64,000 nt of DNA, from positions 244,826-308,825 of the forward strand of contig CAOKSY010000001.1 of the NCBI GenBank assembly GCA_948471525.1. The letters are read 5' to 3'. How positions within the stretch are numbered: the stretch's first letter is position 1; each line of letters begins with the position of its first letter. A model generated the notes under the pieces. That model was not told the DNA's origin. It searched no databases and worked only from the letters and a program-made list of their open reading frames with translations. The stretch is from an uncultured Clostridia bacterium (GTDB lineage: Bacteria > Bacillota > Clostridia > Christensenellales > UBA3700). Below are positions 34,012 to 43,687 of this stretch, piece after piece. The translations under genes and the position numbers were made by a program.

Positions 34012-35883
34012 TCAGTTATTTTTGTTTTTAGAAAGATATACGAGAAGTACCGTTATATCCGCAGGAGATACTCCGCTTATTCTCGACGCCTGTCCGAGAT
34101 TAGAAGGTCTGATCTTATCGAGTTTTTGTCTCGCTTCTATTCTAAGACCTTTTATAAGAGAATAATCTAAATATTGAGGTAAAGACTTGGATTCCAATTT
34201 ATCTACGTCGGCAATGATATTTTTTTGCTTTGACAGATAACCTTCGTATTTTATTTCTACCGCTACTTCTTCAAAACATCTTCTGTCGAGATTTGAAAGC
34301 TCATCAAAATTATCCATCAAGAGATCGTAAGTGATTGCAGAACGCTTTAACATATCTCTATAAGAGAGACCGTTGTGAGGGATAGGTTCGCCTAATTTTT
34401 CAAAGAAATCTTTAAAATCTTTAGGAGATATAATCTTTTCAAGAGTCTTTTTTATCAAAGACGATTTGTTTTCTTTTTCGCAGAATTTATTCCATCTCGT
34501 ATCGTCTACAAGTCCTATCTCTCTTCCCGACGGCGTGAGTCTTCTGTCGGCGTTTTCCTGTCTTAAAATAAGTCTGTGCTCCGCTCTTGCGGTCATCATT
34601 CTATAAGGTTCGTTGGTGCCTTTCGTCACCAGATCGTCGATCAGAACTCCTATATAAGAGCTGTCTCTTTTGAGAATAAAAGGTTGTTTGTTTTGTATAT
34701 ACAAAGAAGCGTTGATTCCTGCGACTAGACCTTGCGCCGCCGCTTCTTCGTATCCGCTGCTGCCGTTGAGCTGTCCTGCCAAAAACAAACCCTCAATATT
34801 TTTTACCATAAGATAAGGAGTAAGCGCGAGAGAATCTATACAGTCGTATTCTATAGCGTAAGCGAATCTGAGTATTTTGACTTTTTCGAGACCTATAACG
34901 GATCTGTACATCTCAAGCTGAACGTCAAACGGCAGAGACGAACTCATACCCTGTACGTACATCTCGTTGGTAAGACTGCTTTCAGGTTCGATAAATATTT
35001 GATGACGTTCTTTGTCAGCAAATCTCATTACTTTATCTTCGATAGAAGGACAGTATCTCGGACCAATGCTGTGTATAGATCCGTTATATAGAGGCGAACG
35101 GTCAATATTTGACGTAATTATATCCTTTGTCTTTTGAGTAGTGTAAGTGAGATAACATACGTCTTTGTTGGGCACGAATCCTTCCGTCATGAAAGAAAAC
35201 GGATATATATCGTCGTCGCCTTTCTGTACTTGCATTACGTCGAAATTTATAGAATTTTTGTCTACTCTGGCAGGCGTGCCCGTCTTAAATCTTCTTGTTG
35301 GAATTCCGAGAGATATTAGACTGTCGGTGAGCTTTGTAGCGCGGGAAAAACCGTTGGGACCCGTATGCGTAACGTTGTCGCCGATAATTATATTTGCATT
35401 GAGATAAACGCCGGTGCATACCACTATAGCGTCGCAGAAAAATTCCTGTCCGAGAGTAGTTTTTATACCTATTACTTTATCGTTTTGAGTGAGTATATCG
35501 GAGACTTCGCCTTGCAATATATCGAGGTTTTCTTGTGTCTCCATAACGTTCTTCATATAATGATGATACATGGTCTTATCGGCTTGACCTCTCAACGACT
35601 GCACTGCCGCGCCTTTACCCATATTAAGCATACGTATCTGAAGAAGATTGTTGTCGGCGGAAATACCCATCTGTCCGCCCAAAGCGTCGATTTCTCTCAC
35701 TAAATGACCTTTTGCCGTTCCGCCTATAGCGGGATTACAAGCCATAAAAGCTATTGCGTCCAAAGAAAGAGTTACCGCCAAAGTCTTGTGTCCAAGACGC
35801 GCCAAAGCAAGGCTTGCTTCAACTCCCGCGTGTCCGCAACCTATCACTATCGCGTCGTAATTTTTCTGGTAACTGTCGAGCAT
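34012..35883 (-). CDS. mnmG: tRNA uridine 5-carboxymethylaminomethyl modification enzyme MnmG
   Basis: The 623-aa FAD protein (GidA) works with MnmE to modify the wobble uridine of several tRNAs. Visible are the N-terminal FAD fingerprint IVIGCGHAGVEASLALAR, GGTAKGHLVREIDALGGQM, TGTYLNANI-type region (VVCTGVYLNANIIIG), GPRYCPSIEDK and AGQLNGSSGYEEAAAQG. AGAGGTAAT precedes the start. mnmE, its partner, lies divergently 117 bp away on the other strand instead of upstream in the same operon. Confidence 0.96.
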   Translation of the reverse strand: MLDSYQKNYDAIVIGCGHAGVEASLALARLGHKTLAVTLSLDAIAFMACNPAIGGTAKGHLVREIDALGGQMGISADNNLLQIRMLNMGKGAAVQSLRGQADKTMYHHYMKNVMETQENLDILQGEVSDILTQNDKVIGIKTTLGQEFFCDAIVVCTGVYLNANIIIGDNVTHTGPNGFSRATKLTDSLISLGIPTRRFKTGTPARVDKNSINFDVMQVQKGDDDIYPFSFMTEGFVPNKDVCYLTYTTQKTKDIITSNIDRSPLYNGSIHSIGPRYCPSIEDKVMRFADKERHQIFIEPESSLTNEMYVQGMSSSLPFDVQLEMYRSVIGLEKVKILRFAYAIEYDCIDSLALTPYLMVKNIEGLFLAGQLNGSSGYEEAAAQGLVAGINASLYIQNKQPFILKRDSSYIGVLIDDLVTKGTNEPYRMMTARAEHRLILRQENADRRLTPSGREIGLVDDTRWNKFCEKENKSSLIKKTLEKIISPKDFKDFFEKLGEPIPHNGLSYRDMLKRSAITYDLLMDNFDELSNLDRRCFEEVAVEIKYEGYLSKQKNIIADVDKLESKSLPQYLDYSLIKGLRIEARQKLDKIRPSNLGQASRISGVSPADITVLLVYLSKNKNN

Positions 35884-35965
35884 ATTTTATTACCTCTTTC
35901 TTGGAAAAAACAATCGAAAAGATCGCTGATTTCTGTGTTTTATTATATCATAACAACCGTTGTAT

Positions 35966-35994
35966 TTGCAAATATTACGCGCTTGTGATATAAT
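35966..35994 (+). promoter_or_regulatory. mnmE promoter, predicted leaderless
   Basis: TTGCAA (35966-35971), 17 bp, TATAAT (35989-35994); 6 nt then ATG 36001. No Shine-Dalgarno. Confidence 0.7.
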
Positions 35995-36000
35995 ATTATT

Positions 36001-37329
36001 ATGAATACCGTAGCAACTATTTCTACCCCGATAGGTCGCGGAGCGATAGCTATAGTGAGAATGAGCGGAGACAACGCGTTAAGTATTGCGGCAAGTTTGT
36101 TTGAATGTAAAAAACTTGCCTCTTTTTGCGACGCTGTTCCCAACTATATGTATTATGGAAGCATTACTGCGGGTAAGGTCAAGGATAACGTGCTTGCCGT
36201 CTATTTTAAAGCGCCTCACTCATATACGGGAGAAGATGTGGTAGAGTTTCAGTGTCACGGCGGAATTAGACTTGTCGACGAAATTCTTAAGGGCTGTATC
36301 GAAAACGGAGCGGCTGTCGCCGATAAGGGAGAATTCACCAAGAGAGCTTTTCTCAACGGCAAGATAGCGCTGAGCGACGCTGAAGGAATAATCGATATGA
36401 TAAACGGCGAGAGCATAGCCTCGCTCAATGCCGGATACAGACTTTCCAAAGGATATATAGCGCAAGAGATAAGCGCTATTCAAGAGAAATTACTCGATTG
36501 TATTTCAGAACTCGAGGCAAGCCTCGACTATCCCGAAGAAATGGAAGAAGAGGCAAAACAGAATTCTCAAAAGACTGTAAAAGAAGAGATACGCGCTTTA
36601 GAAAAATTATATTCGTCTTCCCGATCGGGCGGATATATCCGTCAGGGAATAAGCGTGGCGATAGTAGGACAAGCCAACGTCGGCAAGTCTTCTCTGCTCA
36701 ACGCGTTTTTAGGAAGAGACAGAGCTATAGTCACAGATATTGCTGGCACTACCAGAGACAGTCTCGAAGAGTATACGGAAGTCGACGGAATAATGCTAAA
36801 ACTGATAGATACCGCGGGAATAAGAGATACGGACGACGTCGTGGAATCTATCGGCGTAGAAAGAAGTATAGAAGCCGCCAAAGGCAGCGATATAGTGCTG
36901 TTTGTCACAGAGGCCGGAAGAGAACTCAACGACTACGAAAGATCGCTTATATCGCAATTTGACAAAGACAGTAAATTGATGCTTGTGATAAACAAGTGCG
37001 ATAAGGCGGACGACAGTAGAGACGGCGCGCATATAAGTGCCAAAAACGGCAAAGGAGTGACGCAGTTAAAAAAATCTATAGTCGACGCATTTATTGATAA
37101 AAATATCGACGCAAACGGCGATATAATCACAAACGTAAGACACGCACAAGCGATAAAAATGTCTCTCGACGCTTTGAAAAACGCTTTTATGAATATAGAC
37201 GATATGCCCACCGAATGCACGTTGATCGATTTGAGAGAAGCATATTTTGCGCTCGGAGAGATCACCGGAAATACCGCAAGCGAAGATATTATCGATACTA
37301 TATTTTCAAAATTCTGTCTCGGCAAATAA
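36001..37329 (+). CDS. mnmE: tRNA modification GTPase MnmE
   Basis: The 442-aa GTPase (TrmE) partners MnmG in wobble-uridine modification. The N-terminal folate-binding part begins TIATISTPIGRGAIAIVRMSG. The G domain shows GQANVGKSSLLNAFL, DIAGTTRD, DTAGIRDT and NKCD. The C-terminus ends FSKFCLGK, the invariant cysteine motif. It is the only plus-strand gene in the parB-rpmH block. The message is predicted to be leaderless. Confidence 0.96.
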   Translation: MNTVATISTPIGRGAIAIVRMSGDNALSIAASLFECKKLASFCDAVPNYMYYGSITAGKVKDNVLAVYFKAPHSYTGEDVVEFQCHGGIRLVDEILKGCIENGAAVADKGEFTKRAFLNGKIALSDAEGIIDMINGESIASLNAGYRLSKGYIAQEISAIQEKLLDCISELEASLDYPEEMEEEAKQNSQKTVKEEIRALEKLYSSSRSGGYIRQGISVAIVGQANVGKSSLLNAFLGRDRAIVTDIAGTTRDSLEEYTEVDGIMLKLIDTAGIRDTDDVVESIGVERSIEAAKGSDIVLFVTEAGRELNDYERSLISQFDKDSKLMLVINKCDKADDSRDGAHISAKNGKGVTQLKKSIVDAFIDKNIDANGDIITNVRHAQAIKMSLDALKNAFMNIDDMPTECTLIDLREAYFALGEITGNTASEDIIDTIFSKFCLGK

Positions 37330-37388
37330 TAATTTATATAATATCAATTTAAAATTATTTGTCTTTTTTCAATTAATGAGGAAATTAT

Positions 37389-37532
37389 ATGAAAAATTAT
37401 GAACTGGTACCCTATTGCGACAGCGATCACGACAGTTATATAAAAAGTCAGTTGGAGGCTTTTACAAAATATATAAGTGAGTTTTTCGGCAAGTGCGACG
37501 TATCGATAATGGAAGGTCATTTGAAGATATGA
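37389..37532 (+). pseudogene. 47-codon ORF, possible N-terminal remnant of a GNAT acetyltransferase
   Basis: ATG 37389 with GAGG 7 nt upstream opens a 47-codon frame (MKNYELVPYCDSDHDSYIKS...). The opening resembles the first strand and helix of small GNAT acetyltransferases, but the rest of that domain is absent. It could be a genuine micro-protein co-transcribed with mnmE or a truncated gene left by deletion. The resemblance is weak and based on pattern only. Confidence 0.35.
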
Positions 37533-37584
37533 AAACCTTATCTATTCAAAATTACTGTCCGAGACGAATTATTAGTATAAAAAT

Positions 37585-37612
37585 GCCGCTCCTTGGTTTC
37601 AAACGGAGCGGC
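37585..37612 (-). terminator. Terminator of the rpmH-jag operon
   Basis: GCCGCTCC, 12 nt, GGAGCGGC. On the minus strand the hairpin is followed by ATTTTTAT. Confidence 0.75.
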
Positions 37613-37697
37613 GTAATATTTGAGTATTAAGAACTTTAGAAAACAAACTGAGTTTTTTACTTTAAAAGTATTTTAGTATGAATTCTTACTCTGCAGA

Positions 37698-38483
37698 TTA
37701 AAAGAACTTTTTCATATCGCCGCCGTAAGATTTCATTCTGGTTACGCCGGTCTTATTAAAGTTGCGGGGTTCTTTTTCCTGAGCCTGTTGATTTGACGGA
37801 GCCGATTGCTTTGGTCTTGCAGGACGGTCTCCGCCGCGTCTTTCTCTGCCTTCATTATTGCGGTCTCTTTTATCGAAAGAAGGCTTTTTTGGAGCGATAA
37901 CGACGTATCTGTTGGGTTCTTCTCCGTGGCTTTCCGTTGTGACGAATCTGTCGTCGTGAAGAGCGGAGTGGATAATTCTTCTTTCAAAAGGATTCATAGG
38001 CTCCAGAGATTCCGCCTTGCGGTTTTTAGCTACTCTGAATGCGATCTTTTTAGCGAGTTTTGAAAGCGTGGCAATACGTTTTGCGCGATAGTTTTCTCCG
38101 TCGATTACAAGTCTCTTGCCCATAGGGTTGTCCTTATTTACGACCAAGAGAGAAAGGTACTGCAAAGAGTCGAGTACGTCTCCTCTGTATCCGATAAGCA
38201 CGCCCGTATCGTCTCCCGAAAGAGATATGTAGAATGCGTCTTCCTTTTCCTCTACCGTTGCCTCGCACTTGATGCCCATTCTCTGTATTATACCGTTGAT
38301 AAAGTCGTTTACAAGAGTTGCGCCGCTTACCTTTTGCGTTACTTTTACAGTGACTTTTTTGCGGATAAGCCCCGTCTCTTTGATCTTTTCCGCTTCTACC
38401 TGACTTTCGTCAAGTCCCAGTTCTTCCAAAGCCTGCTTAAGCGCTTCGGCATAACTGTTTGCAGTAATTTCTATACTTTTCAT
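37698..38483 (-). CDS. jag: Jag/KhpB RNA-binding protein
   Basis: The 261-aa protein has an N-terminal Jag domain (MKSIEITANSYAEALKQAL, a Lys/Val beta hairpin), a KH domain with GVLIGYRGDVLDSLQYL (GxxG loop), and an R3H domain (MNPFERRIIHSALHDD). It ends with an Arg/Asn/Gln-rich disordered tail of about 70 residues that finishes SYGGDMKKFF. KhpB binds RNA and affects cell elongation and division; the family is linked to YidC. It follows yidC by 52 bp in the rpmH-rnpA-yidD-yidC-jag operon. Confidence 0.93.
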   Translation of the reverse strand: MKSIEITANSYAEALKQALEELGLDESQVEAEKIKETGLIRKKVTVKVTQKVSGATLVNDFINGIIQRMGIKCEATVEEKEDAFYISLSGDDTGVLIGYRGDVLDSLQYLSLLVVNKDNPMGKRLVIDGENYRAKRIATLSKLAKKIAFRVAKNRKAESLEPMNPFERRIIHSALHDDRFVTTESHGEEPNRYVVIAPKKPSFDKRDRNNEGRERRGGDRPARPKQSAPSNQQAQEKEPRNFNKTGVTRMKSYGGDMKKFF

Positions 38484-38535
38484 ATATATCTCCTCAAAGA
38501 CGCCATCGCGTCCTTTTGTGTAATAATCGATCTTG

Positions 38536-39693
38536 TTATTTTTTCTTTTTATCGTTGTTCTTTGCGCCGAAATAAGTCTTCTGTGAAGAAGAGGATACTG
38601 TGACGGCTGAGTTGGTTTTTTTCTCGTCGGATTTCTTTGCGATTATATTGAATATAAGAGTAACTATTGTCATAAACAGATTGCTCATAAAGTAATATAT
38701 CGCAAATGCCGCGCTGTATACGATCGCGAAAAATCCGAGTACCAACGGCATAAGATACGTCATTATTTTATTCATCATCTTCTGTTGCTTTTGCTGAGCT
38801 TCGTCGCCTGTAGTCATAGGTTGCATAGGCTGAAGTTTCTGCTGAAGCATAGTAGAGAAAAAGCTTGTCAGTATCGAAAGTATCGGCAAGATGAAATATC
38901 CGTTCCAGTTGCCCATATCGAAGAATTTCTTCTTGTTGTACGCATTGATGATAGGAGACATCAATTCGTTATAGCACGTGCCGGGCAATTCGGGTATCGT
39001 AGCCGCAATTCCGCCGAAGCCCGTAGCCTCGAAGTTCTTCTGACTGGGAATTACGTTGGCAAACGTGTCTGACATAAATACGTTCTTTACCCACAGCCAG
39101 CTTTCGGGCTTGTATCCGTCAACAAGAGCCGCGTTGAGCTGCTCGACTAAGCCTGCGTTTTCAATCAAATTATACGACGGTATGGAGACAAGTTTTCCCG
39201 CTTCGACCACGGTCTGTCCCGCCGCGGCGTTTATAGCGTCGGCGTTTTCTATAAAGAAATTGACGTACAGCGCGTATTGATTGCTTACTATCTCTTCGTT
39301 TTTGGAAATGATATATTCTCTGAAACCTTGGAAGATAAGAGCGAATATCACCAACGTAAAGATCATCGGCAAACAAGATGCAAACATATTGATATGCGCG
39401 GATTTTTGCAGTTCGAACTGCTTTTGACGCAGTATATCCGGTCTGTTGGCGTACTGTCTTTGCAGTTTTTCCATCTGCGGACGCAACGCGTCCATCTTGG
39501 CCTTCTGTTTGCGCATGCTGATCTTTTGCCATATGTCGAATGGCGTGAGTAAAAGCCTCAGCAAAAGAGTGAAGACCACTACCGTCCAACCGAAATTGCC
39601 GATGCCTTTGTTCATCCAATCCAACAACTTTATAATAGGTTGCCAGACGGAGCTTACGGCAGCCAGCATATTACTTAAATTCATAATAGCCAT
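38536..39693 (-). CDS. yidC: Membrane protein insertase YidC
   Basis: The 385-aa YidC/SpoIIIJ-type insertase places proteins in the membrane with or without Sec. The N-terminal TM pair includes GNFGWTVVVFTLLLRLLLTPFDI with the conserved positively charged groove Arg. A cytoplasmic hairpin QAKMDALRPQMEKLQRQYA follows, then later helices (about 100-125, 260-285, 315-345) and a Lys-rich tail. A loop of about 130 residues between TM2 and TM3 is longer than usual for Gram-positive YidC and is predicted to lie outside. It overlaps yidD by 13 bp. Confidence 0.92.
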   Translation of the reverse strand: MAIMNLSNMLAAVSSVWQPIIKLLDWMNKGIGNFGWTVVVFTLLLRLLLTPFDIWQKISMRKQKAKMDALRPQMEKLQRQYANRPDILRQKQFELQKSAHINMFASCLPMIFTLVIFALIFQGFREYIISKNEEIVSNQYALYVNFFIENADAINAAAGQTVVEAGKLVSIPSYNLIENAGLVEQLNAALVDGYKPESWLWVKNVFMSDTFANVIPSQKNFEATGFGGIAATIPELPGTCYNELMSPIINAYNKKKFFDMGNWNGYFILPILSILTSFFSTMLQQKLQPMQPMTTGDEAQQKQQKMMNKIMTYLMPLVLGFFAIVYSAAFAIYYFMSNLFMTIVTLIFNIIAKKSDEKKTNSAVTVSSSSQKTYFGAKNNDKKKK

Positions 39694-39920
39694 TTTGCGT
39701 TTCCTTTAAAATCGTCTTTGACGGGATCGTATCCGCCTTTTGAAAAGGGATTGCATCTCAATATTCTCGCTATACCCTGCGCCGTGCCGCGAAGCCGTCC
39801 GTATTTGGCGATCGCCTGCGACATATACGCGGAACAACTCGGCGTATATTTGCACCTGTGCGGCAAAACGGGGTTTATAAACCGCTTATAATATCGAATT
39901 AATAAATTTCCGCTTTTCAT
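39681..39920 (-). CDS. yidD: Membrane protein insertion efficiency factor YidD
   Basis: From ATG 39920 (MKSGNLLIRYYKRFINP) the protein is 79 aa, matching the family. It contains RCKYTPSCSAYMSQAI and RCNPFSKGGYDPV, the diagnostic cysteine motifs. An open frame continues to a TTG at 39962, but the family start favours 39920. YidD helps YidC insert proteins. It lies between rnpA and yidC as usual. Confidence 0.9.
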   Translation of the reverse strand: MKSGNLLIRYYKRFINPVLPHRCKYTPSCSAYMSQAIAKYGRLRGTAQGIARILRCNPFSKGGYDPVKDDFKGNAKWLL

Positions 39921-40056
39921 CTTAATCTTTTTATCTTTTGACAGTTTAAAATAAGCCGTCAAAGATAATTTCTTGGTCCGATTTAGTCAAGAAAACTTTC
40001 GGACCGGGTATTTCTGTAGGCGCAAACGACAAGTTTACGCGGCTTTTTTATAAAAA

Positions 40057-40458
40057 TCAAGTATTCTGCGCGATCGACTCTCTCTTTTTCAACGAAAGTT
40101 TTTCGACCGTTTCTTCGTCAATATTATTGACCAGAAGTTTGGATTTTTTCAAAGCCTGTACGATGGAATCCGCAATTTGAGAAAAAGTCGAGTCGGCGCA
40201 TTCCGCTCTCGCTATGATTATATAGTTGCATTTATCCTCGACAAACGGTATCAGTGCGCGAAATGCTTCTCTCAGACGTCTGCGAACCTTGTTTCTGACG
40301 ACGGCTTTGCCTACTTTTTTGCTTACGATAAATCCTACCTTAAGCGAATATTTCGACGGCGCATAAACAAGTACAAGCCGCTTATTTGCAGTGGATACTC
40401 CTCTTCTGTGCAGATAATTGAATACTCTGCTGCTTTTGAGCCTGTACTTTTTTTGCAT
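40057..40458 (-). CDS. rnpA: Ribonuclease P protein component
   Basis: The 133-aa basic protein supports RNase P RNA in maturing tRNA 5' ends. The RNR signature KVGKAVVRNKVRRRLREAFR is present, with FIVSKKVGKA before it. It starts 7 bp after the rpmH stop. The C-terminus carries about 20 extra residues beyond the fold. The RNase P RNA gene itself is not in the window as far as I can see. Confidence 0.95.
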   Translation of the reverse strand: MQKKYRLKSSRVFNYLHRRGVSTANKRLVLVYAPSKYSLKVGFIVSKKVGKAVVRNKVRRRLREAFRALIPFVEDKCNYIIIARAECADSTFSQIADSIVQALKKSKLLVNNIDEETVEKLSLKKRESIAQNT

Positions 40459-40465
40459 TGCAATA

Positions 40466-40600
40466 TTATGCGGTCAGTTGCTTTCTGCCCTTGTTGCGAC
40501 GTCTTTTGATTACGTTTCTGCCGTTTTTGGTACGCATTCTCTCACGGAAGCCGTGAACCTTGGATCTCTGTCTTTTTTTAGGTTGATAAGTCTGTTTCAT
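40466..40600 (-). CDS. rpmH: 50S ribosomal protein L34
   Basis: The 44-aa basic protein reads MKQTYQPKKRQRSKVHGF then RMRTKNGRNVI and ends KQLTA, the conserved L34 sequence. GAGAGG lies upstream of ATG 40600. It is the first gene of the rpmH-rnpA-yidD-yidC-jag operon, which in many bacteria abuts the origin. Confidence 0.95.
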   Translation of the reverse strand: MKQTYQPKKRQRSKVHGFRERMRTKNGRNVIKRRRNKGRKQLTA

Positions 40601-40820
40601 TTTTGTATCCTCTCTTTTATATATAAATAAAATTATGCTATATCAGTATATATAAATTGGAGACGGGTGTCAAGTAATTTGGCGCAGTTGAATACAAATG
40701 CGTTTGGGAGCATTGACAATAAAGATGTAAAAAGCAAAAATAATTCTTAAAATAAATGATAACGCAGTTGATTTACAGGACTTTTGACACAGCCCTCGGT
40801 AATACTATAATGCAATAATA

Positions 40821-41852
40821 TCAAATACTCCTCATATTTTTAAACCTGTCGGACATAAACGATAACAAATGCCACTGTCGTTTCATATATTTCTCAGTTT
40901 GGGAAGCGTTTATAATATACTGTGAAATTACTTTGTTCGGGCGGTCGAAGTTCTCGGCAATGGCTTTTGCGGCGGCATATCCGCTCTCTATTGCCGACGA
41001 GATTCCTTCGCCCATAGGATTGAGAAAACCTGCGGCTTCCCCTGCGCGCAAAATCCTTTCGCATCCGTAGTCGACCGAGAAGTCGGGGCGAATACGCGGC
41101 ATTATCCACTTCTCTTCCTTTACTTTTTCAAAAATATTTAAATTGTAGGACCTCTCCAAGTGAACTTTAAAAGCGCTGTAAAATCCATTTAATTTGCCGA
41201 TATCGTTATTTTTGACAGCCGTTCCTATCACGAGCATACCGTCTTTGACGTTGAGCCAAGCGTCATATTGCGAAAATTCAGGCTGAAGAAAAGCATAGAA
41301 ATAATGCGGGTCGAGATCTATCGTTCCGCGAAAAAAACATTGATATGTGACGATAAAATCTTTTTTTGACGGAGAATCGGTTAATATTATCGAATTTGCC
41401 GCTCCGCCGCAGTTGATGAAATAAGCGGCTTTTTCTCGATATGATTTGTCAAACTCAACGTCGACGCGATCGCTGAAAGAAGCGCAGCTAATTATAGAAC
41501 GGTTGTCGATCAACTTTGCTCCCGAGTCGATCGCCATATCCGTAAGCCAGCTATCAAAAGAACTCCGCCATACGTTAAGCCCTTTTTGTTCAAAACGGTA
41601 CTCATTTCCCTCGTCATTGACAAATATCATTCCTTTATTGTCTGAAGGCGCGCATTTTACGCGATCAGGTATATCCGAGCCGAAATAATCACTGATAAGT
41701 CGTATAGTTTTTTCGATTATCATACCCGAGCAAGACTTATATCGAGGTAATTTATGTCTTTCGGTAATCAATACCGAAAAACCTTTATCTGCTAATACTT
41801 TAGCGCAAGTTGCGCCGGCTGGACCGGCGCCGGCAATAATAACGTCGCACAT
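40821..41852 (-). CDS. FAD-dependent oxidoreductase, geranylgeranyl-reductase-like family
   Basis: From ATG 41852, with AAGGA upstream, the protein is 343 aa. It has an N-terminal FAD fold VIIAGAGPAGATCAKVLA, the PRYKSCSGMI motif typical of the geranylgeranyl reductase/digeranylgeranylglycerophospholipid reductase family, and AGEAAGFLNPMGEGISSAI near the C-terminus (the second FAD motif). Family members reduce isoprenoid double bonds or oxidise/halogenate small molecules. The upstream frame to 41942 is rejected because it would include the promoter. It is a single gene upstream of rpmH with no pathway neighbours, so the substrate is unknown. Confidence 0.82.
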   Translation of the reverse strand: MCDVIIAGAGPAGATCAKVLADKGFSVLITERHKLPRYKSCSGMIIEKTIRLISDYFGSDIPDRVKCAPSDNKGMIFVNDEGNEYRFEQKGLNVWRSSFDSWLTDMAIDSGAKLIDNRSIISCASFSDRVDVEFDKSYREKAAYFINCGGAANSIILTDSPSKKDFIVTYQCFFRGTIDLDPHYFYAFLQPEFSQYDAWLNVKDGMLVIGTAVKNNDIGKLNGFYSAFKVHLERSYNLNIFEKVKEEKWIMPRIRPDFSVDYGCERILRAGEAAGFLNPMGEGISSAIESGYAAAKAIAENFDRPNKVISQYIINASQTEKYMKRQWHLLSFMSDRFKNMRSI

Positions 41853-41883
41853 TTTATTCCTTTTGCTGATTGATATCGCTATT

Positions 41884-41912
41884 ATAATACCATATCGCCG
41901 GCAATATATCAA
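41884..41912 (-). promoter_or_regulatory. Promoter of the FAD oxidoreductase gene
   Basis: TTGATA (41907-41912), 17 bp, TATTAT (41884-41889) on the minus strand. Confidence 0.55.
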
Positions 41913-42266
41913 GTAATAGGTATTCAAGATCAATATAACCAATAATTAAACACAGTGCAAAAATATATGCAGATAAAATAACTTTAAGTAAATAGTTTGA
42001 TGGCGCAATATAGCCTATAATAAATAACGGAAGAAAAATAATTAATTTTTAATATTGATTATGGGTCAATAGGCAATATGATGCTCCAATATTTATCCTA
42101 GAGCCGCTGTATTTCGTATCTAAATTTGCGAGGCAAAGAATGCTTGGTAAAGCATTTTTTACATACTCAGTAAATATGTGTATGTCACAATAGGCGTTAC
42201 CACATCAATGTAACAGATATGGATACATAATGGGAATAATAGCTTAAAAGGACAAGCTACTGTATT

Positions 42267-42282
42267 TGTTCCACGTGAAACG
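42267..42282. promoter_or_regulatory. parS-like site 1
   Basis: TGTTCCACGTGAAACG matches the Bacillus parS consensus TGTTCCACGTGAAACA at 15 of 16 positions, with the CACGTG core intact. It is the best parS in the window. Confidence 0.8.
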
Positions 42283-42786
42283 GGACAATAATTCCCAACA
42301 GTATTTGATAACTTGGATATTGTCTTGAGATGAGAATTAATAAAACTGTCTATCCTTTCGTAAGTTTAAATGGTGCTTGTCTGCAGAGAGAAACTTAAGA
42401 TTAATTGAAAACGTCTTAGATAATAGATCATAAATAGTATGTTAGTAGTTGTGGCGACTAAGTCAACATATCAAAAGTAGTGAATTGTTGATGCAGTAAT
42501 GATGCTTATATTATTCTACACGACACGTGCTTTGCCCTATCTCAAGCAATAAAGAGATCGGCGGTAAAATAAATTTATGAAAATCTACAACGCGGCTTAC
42601 TCGTATTATTTGGTTACGTAAGAGCTTAATGATTCCATAGTTTAAAGCAATGAAATATCCAGATCATCTTTCTTATCTGAAAATTGCGCTAGCACTGTCT
42701 CAAAAGTTCGGGAAAATCTATTTTTCATTTCAATTGTAATTTTAAAATAACAAAGTTATTTTAATTTTGCCAACTTGCAGATAATG

Positions 42787-42812
42787 CAGTATGCGAATTC
42801 AATCGCATACTG
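42787..42812. repeat. Perfect inverted repeat in the gene-free region
   Basis: CAGTATGCGA, 6 nt, TCGCATACTG, then a T/C-rich run on the plus strand. It could be a terminator or a structural element of the origin. Confidence 0.6.
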
Positions 42813-42974
42813 TTCTCTTCCATTCTACTCTTTTGAAGATGACGTAATGTGACGTTGTTAGTGGCATAATAAGTATTTGAGTTGATATTAGATCTACAGG
42901 CGCTTTATATCTATTGAATCGCACGTAGCGTCATAGGATAACTTTTATATGGTAAACTTTAACATGCGCGCAAA

Positions 42975-42983
42975 TGTGGATAA
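42975..42983 (-). promoter_or_regulatory. DnaA box (exact)
   Basis: TTATCCACA on the minus strand, identical to the consensus. Confidence 0.65.
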
Positions 42984-43031
42984 CTAGCTAGCTTAGAAAT
43001 ATCCAACGGACATAACAGTATGTATATATGA

Positions 43032-43047
43032 AGTTTCACGTGCAACA
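43032..43047. promoter_or_regulatory. parS-like site 2
   Basis: AGTTTCACGTGCAACA matches TGTTTCACGTGAAACA at 14 of 16 positions with the CACGTG core intact. It lies between the two exact DnaA boxes. Confidence 0.65.
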
Positions 43048-43091
43048 ATTTACAAAAACAAGACGGTTGCAACTATTAATGAGTGTGGAAT

Positions 43092-43100
43092 TGTGGATAA
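43092..43100 (-). promoter_or_regulatory. DnaA box (exact)
   Basis: A second exact TTATCCACA on the minus strand, 117 bp from the first. Confidence 0.65.
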
Positions 43101-43519
43101 CGCACAAGCAGATAACGATACCCACATATTTAATCCTAAGCAGCAGTTGCTATAAAGTAATAAAGATTAGCAACGTTCCCACCAGTATTGCTATCTACAG
43201 TGACAATCAAGTTTCACAGCGATCGGGATAGGTTTTATATTTGCAATAACATAGTATGAAGCCTTTGCCCCTTTTTTACTGCTCTGACATTTGTCTGTTC
43301 ATCTATGACTGATGGATATTGCGTATATCTATTGGATCTATTCCATCGCTAAATCATACTGTGCTCTGTCGTACTCCCAATGGCATAACGGAACCGTATT
43401 GTGTCAGGTCAAGTTATCTTGCTGAGATTTATCTTGAGATCTGCTGAATACACTGTAATATTAGCGATTTAAGGTAGAAATTGAGTTGTTTCATGACAGG
43501 TTGTCTTGCTTGTCCAAAT

Positions 43520-43535
43520 TGTTTCCTGTGAAACA
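43520..43535. promoter_or_regulatory. parS-like site 3, degenerate core
   Basis: TGTTTCCTGTGAAACA keeps both parS half-sites but the core is CCTGTG (14 of 16). ParB binding is uncertain. Confidence 0.45.
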
Positions 43536-43662
43536 TTATTGAGACATCTATATTCTAAAAACGACGATTCTAGCACTTTATTTTCTCAAATTGGGTGATT
43601 TTGCTAGACAATTACTGATATATTTCTGTATAAAATTGGCTGTCTTGCTACTTTTTCAGGCT

Positions 43663-43687
43663 TTGTTTCACGATTTTTGTGAAACAA
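43663..43687. repeat. Stretched parS-like inverted repeat
   Basis: TTGTTTCAC, 7 nt, GTGAAACAA. Each arm equals a parS half-site, but they are 7 bp further apart than in parS. Confidence 0.6.

Noticed and set aside
42525..42530. Additional CACGTG as a parS core
   Set aside because: The flanks do not match the parS half-sites.
43028..43231. 67-codon plus-strand ORF in the gene-free region
   Set aside because: No ribosome-binding site; it spans a parS-like site and a DnaA box, and the residues look random.
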